Source: Victivallales bacterium
GTDB taxonomy: Bacteria > Verrucomicrobiota > Lentisphaeria > Victivallales > UBA1829
Assembly (NCBI GenBank): GCA_016285345.1
Contig: JAEEQN010000008.1
Coordinates: 23,653-87,652 of the forward strand
Length of the DNA: 64,000 nt
Reading direction: 5' to 3'
Part shown: piece by piece, positions 32,318 to 41,903 of the stretch
Layout: each line of letters begins with the position of its first letter
How positions within the stretch are numbered: position 1 is the first letter of the stretch
Position numbers and translations under genes: made by a program
Notes under the pieces: generated by a model
What the model was told of the DNA's origin: nothing
Databases searched by the model: none
What the model saw: the letters and a program-made list of their open reading frames with translations, nothing else

Positions 32318-32664
32318 GAAAAAAAGAAACAAGAGAAAACAAACAGATCGCATTATTTTTTCACAGATAAGCTTTAATAGATATGATTGAAATAAAAATA
32401 TGATTGAAATAAGATTTGATAATAAAAATGAAAAATGAAAAGAGAGGATAAAGTTTTCCAGAATAAGAAGGATATATTAAATCTCTTTATGTTTATTTCG
32501 GAATTGAGATAAAGTAATAATATACTGAATATTTAAATAAGACAAGAATAGATAAAGAACGAAATGACAAAAAGAATGAATAAACTGATTTTCAATGAAT
32601 AGCGGAATTATCCGTTATTTTTGACTGTTATTTTGTCAAGTATTTGATAATCAGTATAAAAGAA

Positions 32665-32696
32665 ATGACGGAAAAATCGTTGAATTCGTCCGTCAT
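32665..32696 (-). terminator. Terminator-like inverted repeat downstream of thiI
   Basis: ATGACGGA-N16-TCCGTCAT; on the minus strand followed by TTCTTTT. Confidence 0.45.
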
Positions 32697-32715
32697 ATTG
32701 TCAGTTTATTGATTT

Positions 32716-33972
32716 TCAGCCTTTTGTATCATGTGACGGAATATCGGTCAAACCGTCATCCGTCACGAGCTTGATCTCGTCAAAAGCCTTCTGGACCGCT
32801 TCGTTCATATTGGGGATTTTCGACTCCTCGAACTCGACAAAATGGAGCTTGGCATGAATGACAGGCGAGGGCGGCGCAAAGACGGTACAGCTGTCCGCCA
32901 TCGGTTCGATGGAAATATCAAACGTGCCGATGTCTTCCGCACGGGCGATTGTCTCAAGTTTGTCCATGCCGCAGAGCGGACGCACGATCAGGTCCGGCAC
33001 AGCCCGGTCAATCACGGACATGTTCACGACCGTCTGACTGGCGACTTGGCCTATCGCTTCGCCGGTCACGATCCCATATAGATTGTGTTTTCTGCAGAGT
33101 TTCGAAGCAATGCGCATCATCATGCGGCGGTACAGAACCGTGCGGAATTTCGGATCGCAGTTGTCGCGGATCAACTTCTGAACTTCGGAAAGATTGCAGG
33201 CATACAGCACGCCGTGCGGCTGGAACCTGTTGATGATCTTCGCGATGCGCCAGACTTTCGTGACGGATTCGATTGGCGTATACGGATAACTGTGGAACGT
33301 AAGAAAGTCCATGCGGCAGCCGCGTTTCATCGCCATCGCGCACGCCACTGGAGAGTCAATCCCGCCGGAAAGCATGCCCAGCAGCGGAGAATTGGAACCG
33401 ACCGGAAGACCGCCGCGCGCCTTGACCGTTTCCAGGAAGATCGTGGAATTCTTTTCCCGAATTTCGACGCCGATGGAAATATCCGGGTTCATTAAATCAA
33501 CCTGAATCTTATCCTCCCCGAACATTTCTTCTATCATGGTCGCGGTTTCGATTTCTATCTCTTTGGAGCGCAACGGAAAACTTTTGTCGGAACGCCGTGC
33601 GCGCGTCCGGAATTTCACGGGACGTCCAAGAAGTTCAATCTTTTGTTCGAACAACGGTTTCACAGCATTTTTGATATGATCTAATACAGCCTCAATCGTG
33701 CGTTCCCCCTCAATGCAGAAAGAAAAGGAATCCAGACCGAAACAGTCTTTCAGACGTTCTTTCAGATACTCCTGTTCCTCATCCGTAAAAACATAAAATT
33801 CATTCTTATGGATAAAAATACGGCCGCGCATTTTCACATAATTCAGACCGGGAACACGATCTTTCGTCATGCGTTTCATATTGCGGATCAGCGTGTTTTC
33901 AAACATGCTCCGGTTGTTTCCCTTTGTCGCGATCTCATTGTAGCGGCAGATGATGGAATTGTAGGATGCCAT
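32716..33972 (-). CDS. thiI: tRNA 4-thiouridine synthase ThiI
   Basis: THUMP region; LGMLSGGIDSPVACAMAMKRGCRMDFLTFHSYPYT (PP-loop); GIVTGEAIGQVASQTVVNM. Confidence 0.93.
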   Translation of the reverse strand: MASYNSIICRYNEIATKGNNRSMFENTLIRNMKRMTKDRVPGLNYVKMRGRIFIHKNEFYVFTDEEQEYLKERLKDCFGLDSFSFCIEGERTIEAVLDHIKNAVKPLFEQKIELLGRPVKFRTRARRSDKSFPLRSKEIEIETATMIEEMFGEDKIQVDLMNPDISIGVEIREKNSTIFLETVKARGGLPVGSNSPLLGMLSGGIDSPVACAMAMKRGCRMDFLTFHSYPYTPIESVTKVWRIAKIINRFQPHGVLYACNLSEVQKLIRDNCDPKFRTVLYRRMMMRIASKLCRKHNLYGIVTGEAIGQVASQTVVNMSVIDRAVPDLIVRPLCGMDKLETIARAEDIGTFDISIEPMADSCTVFAPPSPVIHAKLHFVEFEESKIPNMNEAVQKAFDEIKLVTDDGLTDIPSHDTKG

Positions 33973-33991
33973 AGTATTTCTCCTGTCTTGC

Positions 33992-35062
33992 TTAAACAGC
34001 GCGTCCGGCTGTAATATGAACGATTTGTGAATGTTGCGTCAAAGTATTGTCTGGGATTTCCGTAAAGGAACAGAATATCTGTTTTGCCTCCGATATTTTA
34101 TGATAGAATGCTTCCTGCGTCTTTTTATCGAGATCGCCGGTCGCATCATCCACGATTACAACGGTATTATCCTTTGATTTCGAATGATTTTTAACAATAT
34201 CGAATTCCGCTTCCTTCAGCGCAAACGATGTCGCGCGGCACTGTCCGCGGGACCCGTAAAGTTTCAATGATTTTCCGTCCGTGATAAAATCGAAATCGTC
34301 AAGATGCGGTCCGGTTGTCGTATATCCGTTCAATCTGTCTTTTTCAAGATTCCGTTCCAGTTTTTCTTCGAAGATTTTCGGATCGGATAGCTCGTGAATC
34401 GTCCTTAATTTTAGTTGTAAATCGGAAAGTTCAGGTTTCAATTCCGCCATGATATTCCGCATAAAATCCGATAAGACTCTGAGATGGATTTCACGCGCCT
34501 GAACTATTTCCGCGCCGTATTTTGCGAGTGCCGGATGATAGGACCGAATCACATCATTGCTCGCGTCCTTCGTCCGCAGCAGACAATTTCTGTTTTTGAT
34601 ACCATTATAGTATGCCTGCAATGCCGTAAAATAACCATGATCCAGCATGGATATGAACATATCCAGAAACTTTCGTCTGACCTGGGATCGTCCTGTAATA
34701 ATCTCAGGATCGTCCGGCAGAAATGTGACCGTATTGAACGATCCGGCGAATTCGCTGGCACGCATGACATGCTTTCCATCTACGACCAGTTTCCGTGTCT
34801 CGCCAAGCTCAACCGCGAGCTGACGCGACCAGTCGCGGAACGAAACGGAGGCTCCGACGATCGCGGAAGGCGCATGAAGCCTGATCATTTCCGAAGTGCG
34901 CGAAGTACGGAATGACCTCAAATTCGCGAGATAAAACAACGCTTCAAGCAAACTGGTTTTACCCTGCCCGTTCGAACCGCAGAGAAACACGGTCGGCGCC
35001 TCAAAACGCAGGGACACCGATTCAAACAACCGGAAATTCTTTAGAACCAGTGAATTTACCAT
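33992..35062 (-). CDS. recF: DNA replication/repair protein RecF
   Basis: LVLKNFRLFESVSLRFEAPTVFLCGSNGQGKTSLLEALFYLANLRSFRTSR...PDDPEIITGRSQVRRKFLDMFISMLD; adjacent to dnaN. Confidence 0.93.
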   Translation of the reverse strand: MVNSLVLKNFRLFESVSLRFEAPTVFLCGSNGQGKTSLLEALFYLANLRSFRTSRTSEMIRLHAPSAIVGASVSFRDWSRQLAVELGETRKLVVDGKHVMRASEFAGSFNTVTFLPDDPEIITGRSQVRRKFLDMFISMLDHGYFTALQAYYNGIKNRNCLLRTKDASNDVIRSYHPALAKYGAEIVQAREIHLRVLSDFMRNIMAELKPELSDLQLKLRTIHELSDPKIFEEKLERNLEKDRLNGYTTTGPHLDDFDFITDGKSLKLYGSRGQCRATSFALKEAEFDIVKNHSKSKDNTVVIVDDATGDLDKKTQEAFYHKISEAKQIFCSFTEIPDNTLTQHSQIVHITAGRAV

Positions 35063-35107
35063 ATTATCCCTGCGAAAAGATTACTGAACATGGAGTGATT
35101 GAATACG

Positions 35108-35150
35108 GAAGTCCCGCCGCATGCTTTTTTTAAGCTTACGGCAGGACTTC
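35108..35150. other. Inverted repeat between recF and dnaN
   Basis: GAAGTCC(C)GCCG...CGGC(A)GGACTTC, loop containing a T/A tract. Confidence 0.6.
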
Positions 35151-35207
35151 AGCACATAGTTTCAGCACAATCTGAATTATGCCGATATGCCGCGTGACAT
35201 GCTGTTC

Positions 35208-36305
35208 TTATTTGTTCCTCATCGGCATGATGACGTACAGGAAGCCGTCGCCGCTTTCGATCGCGATCGGGCTCATGACGTCGTTCACCTTGATGAACAC
35301 GTTGTCGACCTGGATATGCTTGAAGGGATCCAGGAAGAAGTTCGAATTGAACGAAGCGGACATCTCCTCGCCGTCGTACTGGATGGGCACGCTTTCGCGG
35401 CCTTCGCCGATGTTGCTGTTCGTTTCGAAGAGCATGCTGTCCGATTTGAACGTAAGGGACACTTTCGGCGAACCGCTTTCCGCGAGGGTCACACAGATGA
35501 GTTCGAGCGCGTAGATCACGCTTTCGCAGGAAACAGTGACAGTCTGCTTGAAGGAAGCCGGAATAACCTGACGGTAGTTCGGATAGTTGCCTTCGATGAG
35601 CTTGGACGTGATCACGGAGGCTCCGACTTCGAACACGACCTGGTTTTCGGCGATATTGATCGCGACTTCGCCTTCCTTTTCGAGGAGGCGTTTGAGTTCG
35701 TTCGCGGCCTTCTGGGTGATGATGATGTCGCCTTCGGAACCTTCGGGAAGCTCTTCGAAGACTTTTTCGCAGAGGGCGAGACGCTTGCCGTCGGTGGCGA
35801 CAGCCGTGAACTTGCCGTCGCGGACGGAGAACAGGATACCCTGCAAGACTTTGCGGGAATCTTCAAGGCTGGCTGCGTATGCGATGCGTTCGATGATGAC
35901 CGCCATGTCGGCCTGCTTCATGGAGAAGGAACGGACGAAGTTGACCTCGTCCTTCTTCGGATAATCGGCCGGATTGAGCCCGAGGAGCATGATGGACGCG
36001 GTACCGCACTTGATCGTGGAATGGAAATTGTCGCCGCTTTCGATCTCGATGAACTCGCCGCGGAATTTGGATACGAGGGTGAGCATTTTCTTGGCGGGCA
36101 GCGTGGTAACGCCGGCTTCGATGACTTCGGCGTCAACGACCGTTTCCATACGGATTTCAAGGTCCGTACCGGTGAGCTTGAGTTTGCCTTCGGCCGCCTC
36201 AAACAGAATATTGGAAAGCACAGGCAGGGTATTGCGCGTATTGACGATATTGCCGACCTTCTGCAGCGCTTTAAGCAGGGTTTCTCTGGAAATTTTGATT
36301 TTCAT
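35208..36305 (-). CDS. dnaN: DNA polymerase III beta clamp
   Basis: MKIKISRETLLKALQKVGNIVNTRNTLPVLSNILFEAAEGKLKLTGTDLEIRMETV...FLYVIMPMR. Confidence 0.95.
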   Translation of the reverse strand: MKIKISRETLLKALQKVGNIVNTRNTLPVLSNILFEAAEGKLKLTGTDLEIRMETVVDAEVIEAGVTTLPAKKMLTLVSKFRGEFIEIESGDNFHSTIKCGTASIMLLGLNPADYPKKDEVNFVRSFSMKQADMAVIIERIAYAASLEDSRKVLQGILFSVRDGKFTAVATDGKRLALCEKVFEELPEGSEGDIIITQKAANELKRLLEKEGEVAINIAENQVVFEVGASVITSKLIEGNYPNYRQVIPASFKQTVTVSCESVIYALELICVTLAESGSPKVSLTFKSDSMLFETNSNIGEGRESVPIQYDGEEMSASFNSNFFLDPFKHIQVDNVFIKVNDVMSPIAIESGDGFLYVIMPMRNK

Positions 36306-36490
36306 GGTGGGTTTGCCTCCGATCTTCCGGCGGATTCATTTATGCCGCCCGGAAAAAGTTATTGAGATTTGTTTCTGATATGATTTTAACCTGAACTGAG
36401 CAAATGTAATAGGAATAGGGACTGTCAATATGTCAACAACCGACCGTTCCCGCTTCAGACACTTTTTTCGGAAGATGTTCATAAAATGGT

Positions 36491-36519
36491 TTGACTTTGT
36501 ACGGAAACGGTGTTCTATT
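36491..36519 (+). promoter_or_regulatory. Sigma70-like promoter TTGACT-N17-TCTATT upstream of the SIS-uppS-cdsA operon
   Basis: Direct reading. Confidence 0.45.
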
Positions 36520-36563
36520 AACACTGTGGATTTTTATTTAACCCCTGTTGGCAGGTGACGAAC

Positions 36564-37220
36564 ATGGATATGAACAACAATGTCAAGAAGCACATGGATA
36601 CTCTTCTGACCCGGTATCCCGATCTCCGGGACTCGGCGGAAAAAATCCATACATTATATTTTAACCTGGAAAACGTTTTTTTCAAGGACAAAACGTTATT
36701 TATCTGCGGAAATGGCGGAAGTTGTTCTGACGCAGAACATTTTATTGCCGAGCTTGGAAAAGGATTCCTGAGCCGCCGGCATATCCCGTCCGATCTCGCC
36801 GAAGCTCTGGAAGCCGCCTATCCCGGTGAAAATTATCCGGTAAGACTGCAAAGAGGCTTCCGGGCGATTTCCTTGAACGGTCATCCGGCGCTTGCGTCTG
36901 CGTATACCAATGACGTCGATCCGCTCATGACTTATGCCCAGCAGCTGTATATCTTCGGTAAAAAAGGCGATGCCGTGCTTGGGATTACGACCTCAGGCAA
37001 CGCAAAAAATATCCTCAATCTCTTCAAAGTTGCCCGTGTGCTTGGGATATCAACTTATCTTCTGACCGGAAACAATGAAGAAGGAGTATGCAGAAAATAT
37101 GCCGACTTCATCCTGGATGTTCCGGCGCGGGAAGCCTATCGTGTGCAGGAATACCATTTGCCCATCTATCATGCTTTGGCCATGATGCTGGAGGAAAGGT
37201 TCTATGGCGCAGGCGAATGA
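36564..37220 (+). CDS. SIS-domain phosphoheptose isomerase-like protein (GmhA-like)
   Basis: LFICGNGGSCSDAEHFIAELGKGFLSRR...GITTSGNAKNILNLFKVAR. Confidence 0.82.
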   Translation: MDMNNNVKKHMDTLLTRYPDLRDSAEKIHTLYFNLENVFFKDKTLFICGNGGSCSDAEHFIAELGKGFLSRRHIPSDLAEALEAAYPGENYPVRLQRGFRAISLNGHPALASAYTNDVDPLMTYAQQLYIFGKKGDAVLGITTSGNAKNILNLFKVARVLGISTYLLTGNNEEGVCRKYADFILDVPAREAYRVQEYHLPIYHALAMMLEERFYGAGE

Positions 37221-37914
37221 ACTCAGGCATGTGGCCGTTATTCTTGACGGTAACGGACGCTGGGCGGCACAACACGGAGTCGAACGCAAGGAAGGCCATC
37301 TGGCGGGTGCGAACCGCGTCGTGGATTTCATGAATTATATTTCGCGTTACGAGTCCATTCGCTATGTTACGCTTTACGCGTTCAGCACGGAGAACTGGAA
37401 ACGCTCGAAAGAAGAAGTCGATGCACTGATGAATATTCTGGCGCAGTTTCTGGACGACAATCTCGAAGTCCTGCTGAAAGAAAAGGTTCGTCTGCTCACG
37501 ACCGGCGATATTTCCGCCTTGCCGGAACCCTGCCGTGTTCGCCTCGACAAAGTGAAAAGCGAGACTGCGAAAGATTTTACTCGTACGTTCATCCTTGCTC
37601 TTAATTATGGCTCGCGCATGGAGATCACGGATGCCGTGAAATCCATTGCAAATGAGGTGAAGAATGGGACGCTTTCACCTGAAGATATCACGGAAAAGAC
37701 GGTAGCCGACCATTTGTATCTTCCTGAAGTGCCGGACCCCGACCTTCTGATCCGCACCAGCGGCGAGGAGCGCGTGAGCAATTTTCTGCTGTGGCAGATT
37801 TCCTACAGCGAGTTTTATTTTACGAAGACCTTATGGCCGGATTTCGATATTAACGAGTTCGACAAGGCGGTTCAGGCATATCATGGCCGGAAACGCAGAT
37901 TCGGAGGCAGATGA
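37204..37914 (+). CDS. uppS: Undecaprenyl diphosphate synthase
   Basis: HVAVILDGNGRWAAQHGVERKEGHLAGA...YAFSTENWKRS...DPDLLIRTSGEERVSNFLLWQISYSEFYF. Confidence 0.96.
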   Translation: MAQANELRHVAVILDGNGRWAAQHGVERKEGHLAGANRVVDFMNYISRYESIRYVTLYAFSTENWKRSKEEVDALMNILAQFLDDNLEVLLKEKVRLLTTGDISALPEPCRVRLDKVKSETAKDFTRTFILALNYGSRMEITDAVKSIANEVKNGTLSPEDITEKTVADHLYLPEVPDPDLLIRTSGEERVSNFLLWQISYSEFYFTKTLWPDFDINEFDKAVQAYHGRKRRFGGR

Positions 37915-37917
37915 CTC

Positions 37918-38808
37918 ATGTCCACCCTTGCAAAACGTACGTTCAGTTCTGTCATTCTTCTGTCGCTTTTGGCGGGAGCGGTCTTTTTTGACTTCGACAT
38001 AAGAAAATGGTTCTTCACGGTCCTTTGTGCCTTCCTTGGGTTTGGCGCAGCGTGGGAATGTTTTGGGATGCTCAACGGTCCGAAGCAGTTCAAAGGGATG
38101 AAATGGTTCATTTCCCTGGCGCTTGTCGCGGTCGTGATTTTCCCGATCATCCAAAAACGCTGGCTGCCGTTCTGGCCGGGCATTTCGTTCGACCTCGCAT
38201 TGTTTGCATTCATTTTCTGGCTGATCGTTCTTTCCACGAACAAGAATCAGGAAGCGCTGCGGGCCGCGATCAACGGTTTCGCGATTTTCTTCCTGTTCTC
38301 CATGGCGCTCAAGCTCATTTCCGGCATTTACTACACTTATAATTTCCATGGAAACATCCCGGCGACGTTCCTGCTTTTCATCCTTGGTACGAAAAGCGGC
38401 GACATCGGCGCATACCTCACCGGATCTCTATGCAACACGATTTCGCATGGAAAAAATCACAAGCTTGTGCCGTCCATCAGTCCCGCGAAATCCTGGGAAG
38501 GTCTCATTGGCGGACTTGTTTTTTCTGTTGCGGTTACGCTCGCGATCTATACGATTTGCTCCAACCAGCGCAACGGCTACGAATGGTGGGACGGCTACGG
38601 CTACTTTAAAATGACGGTCATCGGCATTCTGCTGTTCTTCGGCGGCATGGTGGGCGACTTGGCGGAATCCAGCCTGAAACGCACCTGCAATGTGAAGGAT
38701 TCCGGTCATTTTCTGCCGGGGATCGGCGGACTTTTCGACCTTGTCGACAGCCTGATTGTCAATTCTTTCGTTTTCTATTTCATCCTGTTCTTTCTGAACG
38801 CCCGATGA
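37918..38808 (+). CDS. cdsA: Phosphatidate cytidylyltransferase
   Basis: Multi-TM; KLVPSISPAKSWEGLIGGLVFS...GDLAESSLKRTCNVKDSGHFLPGIGGLFDLVDSL. Confidence 0.95.
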   Translation: MSTLAKRTFSSVILLSLLAGAVFFDFDIRKWFFTVLCAFLGFGAAWECFGMLNGPKQFKGMKWFISLALVAVVIFPIIQKRWLPFWPGISFDLALFAFIFWLIVLSTNKNQEALRAAINGFAIFFLFSMALKLISGIYYTYNFHGNIPATFLLFILGTKSGDIGAYLTGSLCNTISHGKNHKLVPSISPAKSWEGLIGGLVFSVAVTLAIYTICSNQRNGYEWWDGYGYFKMTVIGILLFFGGMVGDLAESSLKRTCNVKDSGHFLPGIGGLFDLVDSLIVNSFVFYFILFFLNAR

Positions 38809-38836
38809 TCATCCGCCATACAGGAGGACGTTTCCC

Positions 38837-41071
38837 ATGAAAAAGCTTCCCGATACGCAGGAAAACGCGGTCATGAACGAGATACTTGCGGGGTCCTGCC
38901 GCAATCCGCACGAATTCCTCGGCATGCATCAGGTCTCCGGCGGCGTTATGGTCCGCGTGTACGATCCCGAGGCGGAATCCGTTACGGTCATCTCCGGAAA
39001 TAAGCGTTACCCCGCGACGAAGGAAAATGAACAGGGAGTTTTCACCTGTTTCTTCGCGAGAAGAAAGAATCTGTTTGCGTATCAGGTAGAGAAAAAATAT
39101 ACTGACAGCACGTTTACTTCGCCCGATCCGTACTGTTTCCTGCCCACGCTCGGCGAGATGGATATTTATCTGTTCAATCAGGGCGAACATCAGCGCGTCT
39201 ACGATGTGATGGGGGCGCATGTAAGAAATCTGGGCGGAGTCGAGGGTGTTTCGTTCGCGGTCTGGGCGCCGAATGCACAGCGCGTTTCCGTGGTTGGCGA
39301 CTTCAACTGCTGGGATGGTCGGCGGCATCCGATGCGCATGCTCGGGCTTTCCGGCATCTGGGAGCTCTTCATCCCCGGCCTCAAGCCCGGCGACGTGTAT
39401 AAATTCGAGGTGAAAGGTTCGGACGGATCCATCGTCCTGAAGCTCGACCCTTATGCGCAGAGGACCGAGTTGCGCCCGAACAATGCCGGTATTATCACCA
39501 ATGCGGAATCGTTCCAATGGACCGATGATGTCTGGATGAAGAAACGCGCCGCGACAAATCCGGTCGACAGTCCCATGAACATTTACGAGGTGCACCTCGG
39601 CACTTGGGGCGGCCCCGGCCTGAAATTGCCCGAGGTGAAGGAGACGTTCAACAACTACCGCGAGCTCGCCGTCGCGCTGGCTGATTACGTTCAGAAAATG
39701 GGCTACACCCATGTGGAACTTCTCCCCGTGATGGAGCATCCGCTGGACCAGTCGTGGGGTTATCAGGTGACCGGATTTTACGCACCGACCGCGCGCTACG
39801 GTTCGCCGGAGGATTTCGCCTGGTTCGTGAACTACATGCACGAACACAACATCGGTGTGTTCCTGGACTGGGTCCCCGCTCACTTCCCGCGCGATACCTT
39901 CTCGCTCGGACGGTTCGACGGCACGGCCTTGTACGAGCATGCCGATCCGCGCAAGGGCGAACAAAAGGACTGGGGAACGTACATCTTCAATTTCGGGCGC
40001 AACGAGGTGCGGCAGTTCCTGATCGGCAGCGCGCTTTTCTGGCTCGGACACTACCATGCGGACGGCCTCCGCGTGGACGCCGTCGCATCCATGCTCTACC
40101 TCAACTATTCGCGCAACGACGGCGAATGGATCCCGAACGAATACGGCGGCTGCGAGAACCTTGAGGCGATTGCGTTCATCCGCCATCTGAACGAGCTCGC
40201 GCACAAGCTCTATCCCGGCATCTCCATGATCGCCGAGGAATCCACGTCCTGGCCCGGCGTTTCCCGTCCGCTCTACCTCGGAGGCCTCGGTTTTACGTTC
40301 AAGTGGAACATGGGCTGGATGCACGATACGCTCGACTATTTCAAGCTGGATCCGATCTACCGCAGCTACCACCACGGCCAGCTCGCGTTTTCCATCTGCT
40401 ACGCGTTCTCCGAAAACTTCATCCTGCCGCTCAGCCACGACGAGGTCGTCCACGGCAAGCTCTCCCTCTTCGGTCGCATGTCTGGTGACTACGTGCAGAA
40501 ATTCGCCAATCTGCGCGCGATGTACGTCCTGATGGCCACGCATCCGGGCAAAAAACTCATCTTCATGGGCGGCGAATTCGCGCAGGTGATCGAGTGGAAC
40601 TGCAATAACCAGTCGGTCGATTGGCTCCTGCTCAAATACCCTGCGCACGATTCCGTTCACCACATGGTTGCCGATCTGAACAAATTCTATCTCGGCCAGC
40701 CGGCCCTCTGGGAGGACGATTTCACGCCCGCCGGGTTCCAGTGGCTGGACGGAGGCGACTTCAAACAGTCGGTCTATTCCTTCATCCGCTGGGACAAGAA
40801 GCGCAAAGCGCCGCTCGTCGTGATCCTGAACCTGACGCCGGTCGTGCGCGACGACTTCAACATCGGCGTTCCGCTTCCCGGCGAATGGGTTGAGGTGTTC
40901 AACACCGACCGCGAGGAATATGGCGGGACAGGTCTGCTGAACGGCCAGAAGATGGTATCATCGCCCGGCGAATACCACGGTCAGAAGCAGTTCATCACGC
41001 TTCGGCTCCCGTGGCTTGGCGCGGTCGTCCTGGCTCCGAAATCCGTTGTGAAGAAGAAATCCGGAAAATAA
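38837..41071 (+). CDS. glgB: 1,4-alpha-glucan branching enzyme
   Basis: HEFLGMHQVSGGVMVRVYDPEAESV; YTHVELLPVMEHPLDQSWGYQVTGFYAPTARYGSPEDF; GLRVDAVASMLYL. Confidence 0.97.
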   Translation: MKKLPDTQENAVMNEILAGSCRNPHEFLGMHQVSGGVMVRVYDPEAESVTVISGNKRYPATKENEQGVFTCFFARRKNLFAYQVEKKYTDSTFTSPDPYCFLPTLGEMDIYLFNQGEHQRVYDVMGAHVRNLGGVEGVSFAVWAPNAQRVSVVGDFNCWDGRRHPMRMLGLSGIWELFIPGLKPGDVYKFEVKGSDGSIVLKLDPYAQRTELRPNNAGIITNAESFQWTDDVWMKKRAATNPVDSPMNIYEVHLGTWGGPGLKLPEVKETFNNYRELAVALADYVQKMGYTHVELLPVMEHPLDQSWGYQVTGFYAPTARYGSPEDFAWFVNYMHEHNIGVFLDWVPAHFPRDTFSLGRFDGTALYEHADPRKGEQKDWGTYIFNFGRNEVRQFLIGSALFWLGHYHADGLRVDAVASMLYLNYSRNDGEWIPNEYGGCENLEAIAFIRHLNELAHKLYPGISMIAEESTSWPGVSRPLYLGGLGFTFKWNMGWMHDTLDYFKLDPIYRSYHHGQLAFSICYAFSENFILPLSHDEVVHGKLSLFGRMSGDYVQKFANLRAMYVLMATHPGKKLIFMGGEFAQVIEWNCNNQSVDWLLLKYPAHDSVHHMVADLNKFYLGQPALWEDDFTPAGFQWLDGGDFKQSVYSFIRWDKKRKAPLVVILNLTPVVRDDFNIGVPLPGEWVEVFNTDREEYGGTGLLNGQKMVSSPGEYHGQKQFITLRLPWLGAVVLAPKSVVKKKSGK

Positions 41072-41182
41072 TCCGGAGTTTCTGATTCATTCCGCGCTCT
41101 CTTTTTGGCAACAAACAACCCTGTTTTGTGTATCTATGACCGGATGCGAAAATGCTGGAAGACGCTTTCCCGCGCATACGCG

Positions 41183-41219
41183 CAAGTTTCAGTTAAACAG
41201 GTTCCTTAACTGAAACTTG
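41183..41219. other. Perfect 14-bp inverted repeat with 9-nt loop
   Basis: CAAGTTTCAGTTAA-ACAGGTTCC-TTAACTGAAACTTG, intergenic between glgB and yajC. Confidence 0.9.
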
Positions 41220-41381
41220 AGGAGGAATCCCGTCTCTTATGTCTGTGTCATACGGCATCGCATGTTCTCCATCAGGGGGGGCTCCTGCCGCGGGGACTGT
41301 CATTTGATCGTGCCCATGCCATAAAACACCTGTTTGTATATTCTTTTTATAAAGAAATCCGCTTTTTTTCGGGAAAAATTC

Positions 41382-41409
41382 TTGTTTCTTCGGAAAATGG
41401 GTGTATATT
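41382..41409 (+). promoter_or_regulatory. Sigma70-like promoter TTGTTT-N16-TATATT upstream of yajC
   Basis: Direct reading. Confidence 0.55.
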
Positions 41410-41459
41410 ATAGTTTTACGCATACAATTTTGGCTTCAACATAACAGAAAGTCCTGAAC

Positions 41460-41903
41460 ATGGCAAACACCTCCTTTGTCTTTTTCGCGCAGGCCGCCGA
41501 CGGTTCCGTGACCGCGACCGCCGCCGCTCCTGCCGCCACCACAACCGCGCAGTCCGGCGCGCCCGCTTCCGAGGCCGGACAGCAGCAGGCCCCGCCTCCG
41601 TCCTCCGGCATGATGATGATCCCGTTCATCATCCTGATCGGCGTTATGATCGCGATATCCATGCGCACCAGTAGCAAGGAAAAGAAGAAACGCGAAGAGA
41701 TGATGAACTCGATTCGCAAGGGCACGAAGATCATGACCAGCGGCGGTATCATCGGCGAGATCGCCGAAGTCCAGAAGGACCAGTTCATGCTTAAGGTTGC
41801 GAACAACGTCCAGATCGCGATTTCCCGTTCCGCCGTCGCGCAGGTCATCACGCCCGCCGCCGACGCCGCCGACGCGACGAAAGCCGAGGTGACGAAGAAA
41901 TGA
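41460..41903 (+). CDS. yajC: Preprotein translocase subunit YajC
   Basis: MMMIPFIILIGVMIAISMRTSSKEKKKREEMMNSIRKGTKIMTSGGIIGEIAEVQ; precedes secDF. Confidence 0.92.
   Translation: MANTSFVFFAQAADGSVTATAAAPAATTTAQSGAPASEAGQQQAPPPSSGMMMIPFIILIGVMIAISMRTSSKEKKKREEMMNSIRKGTKIMTSGGIIGEIAEVQKDQFMLKVANNVQIAISRSAVAQVITPAADAADATKAEVTKK

Noticed and set aside
41193-41423. 76-aa minus-strand ORF overlapping the inverted repeat and yajC promoter
   Set aside because: Low-complexity start, overlaps a good promoter on the other strand, no family resemblance; kept only as unexplained sequence.
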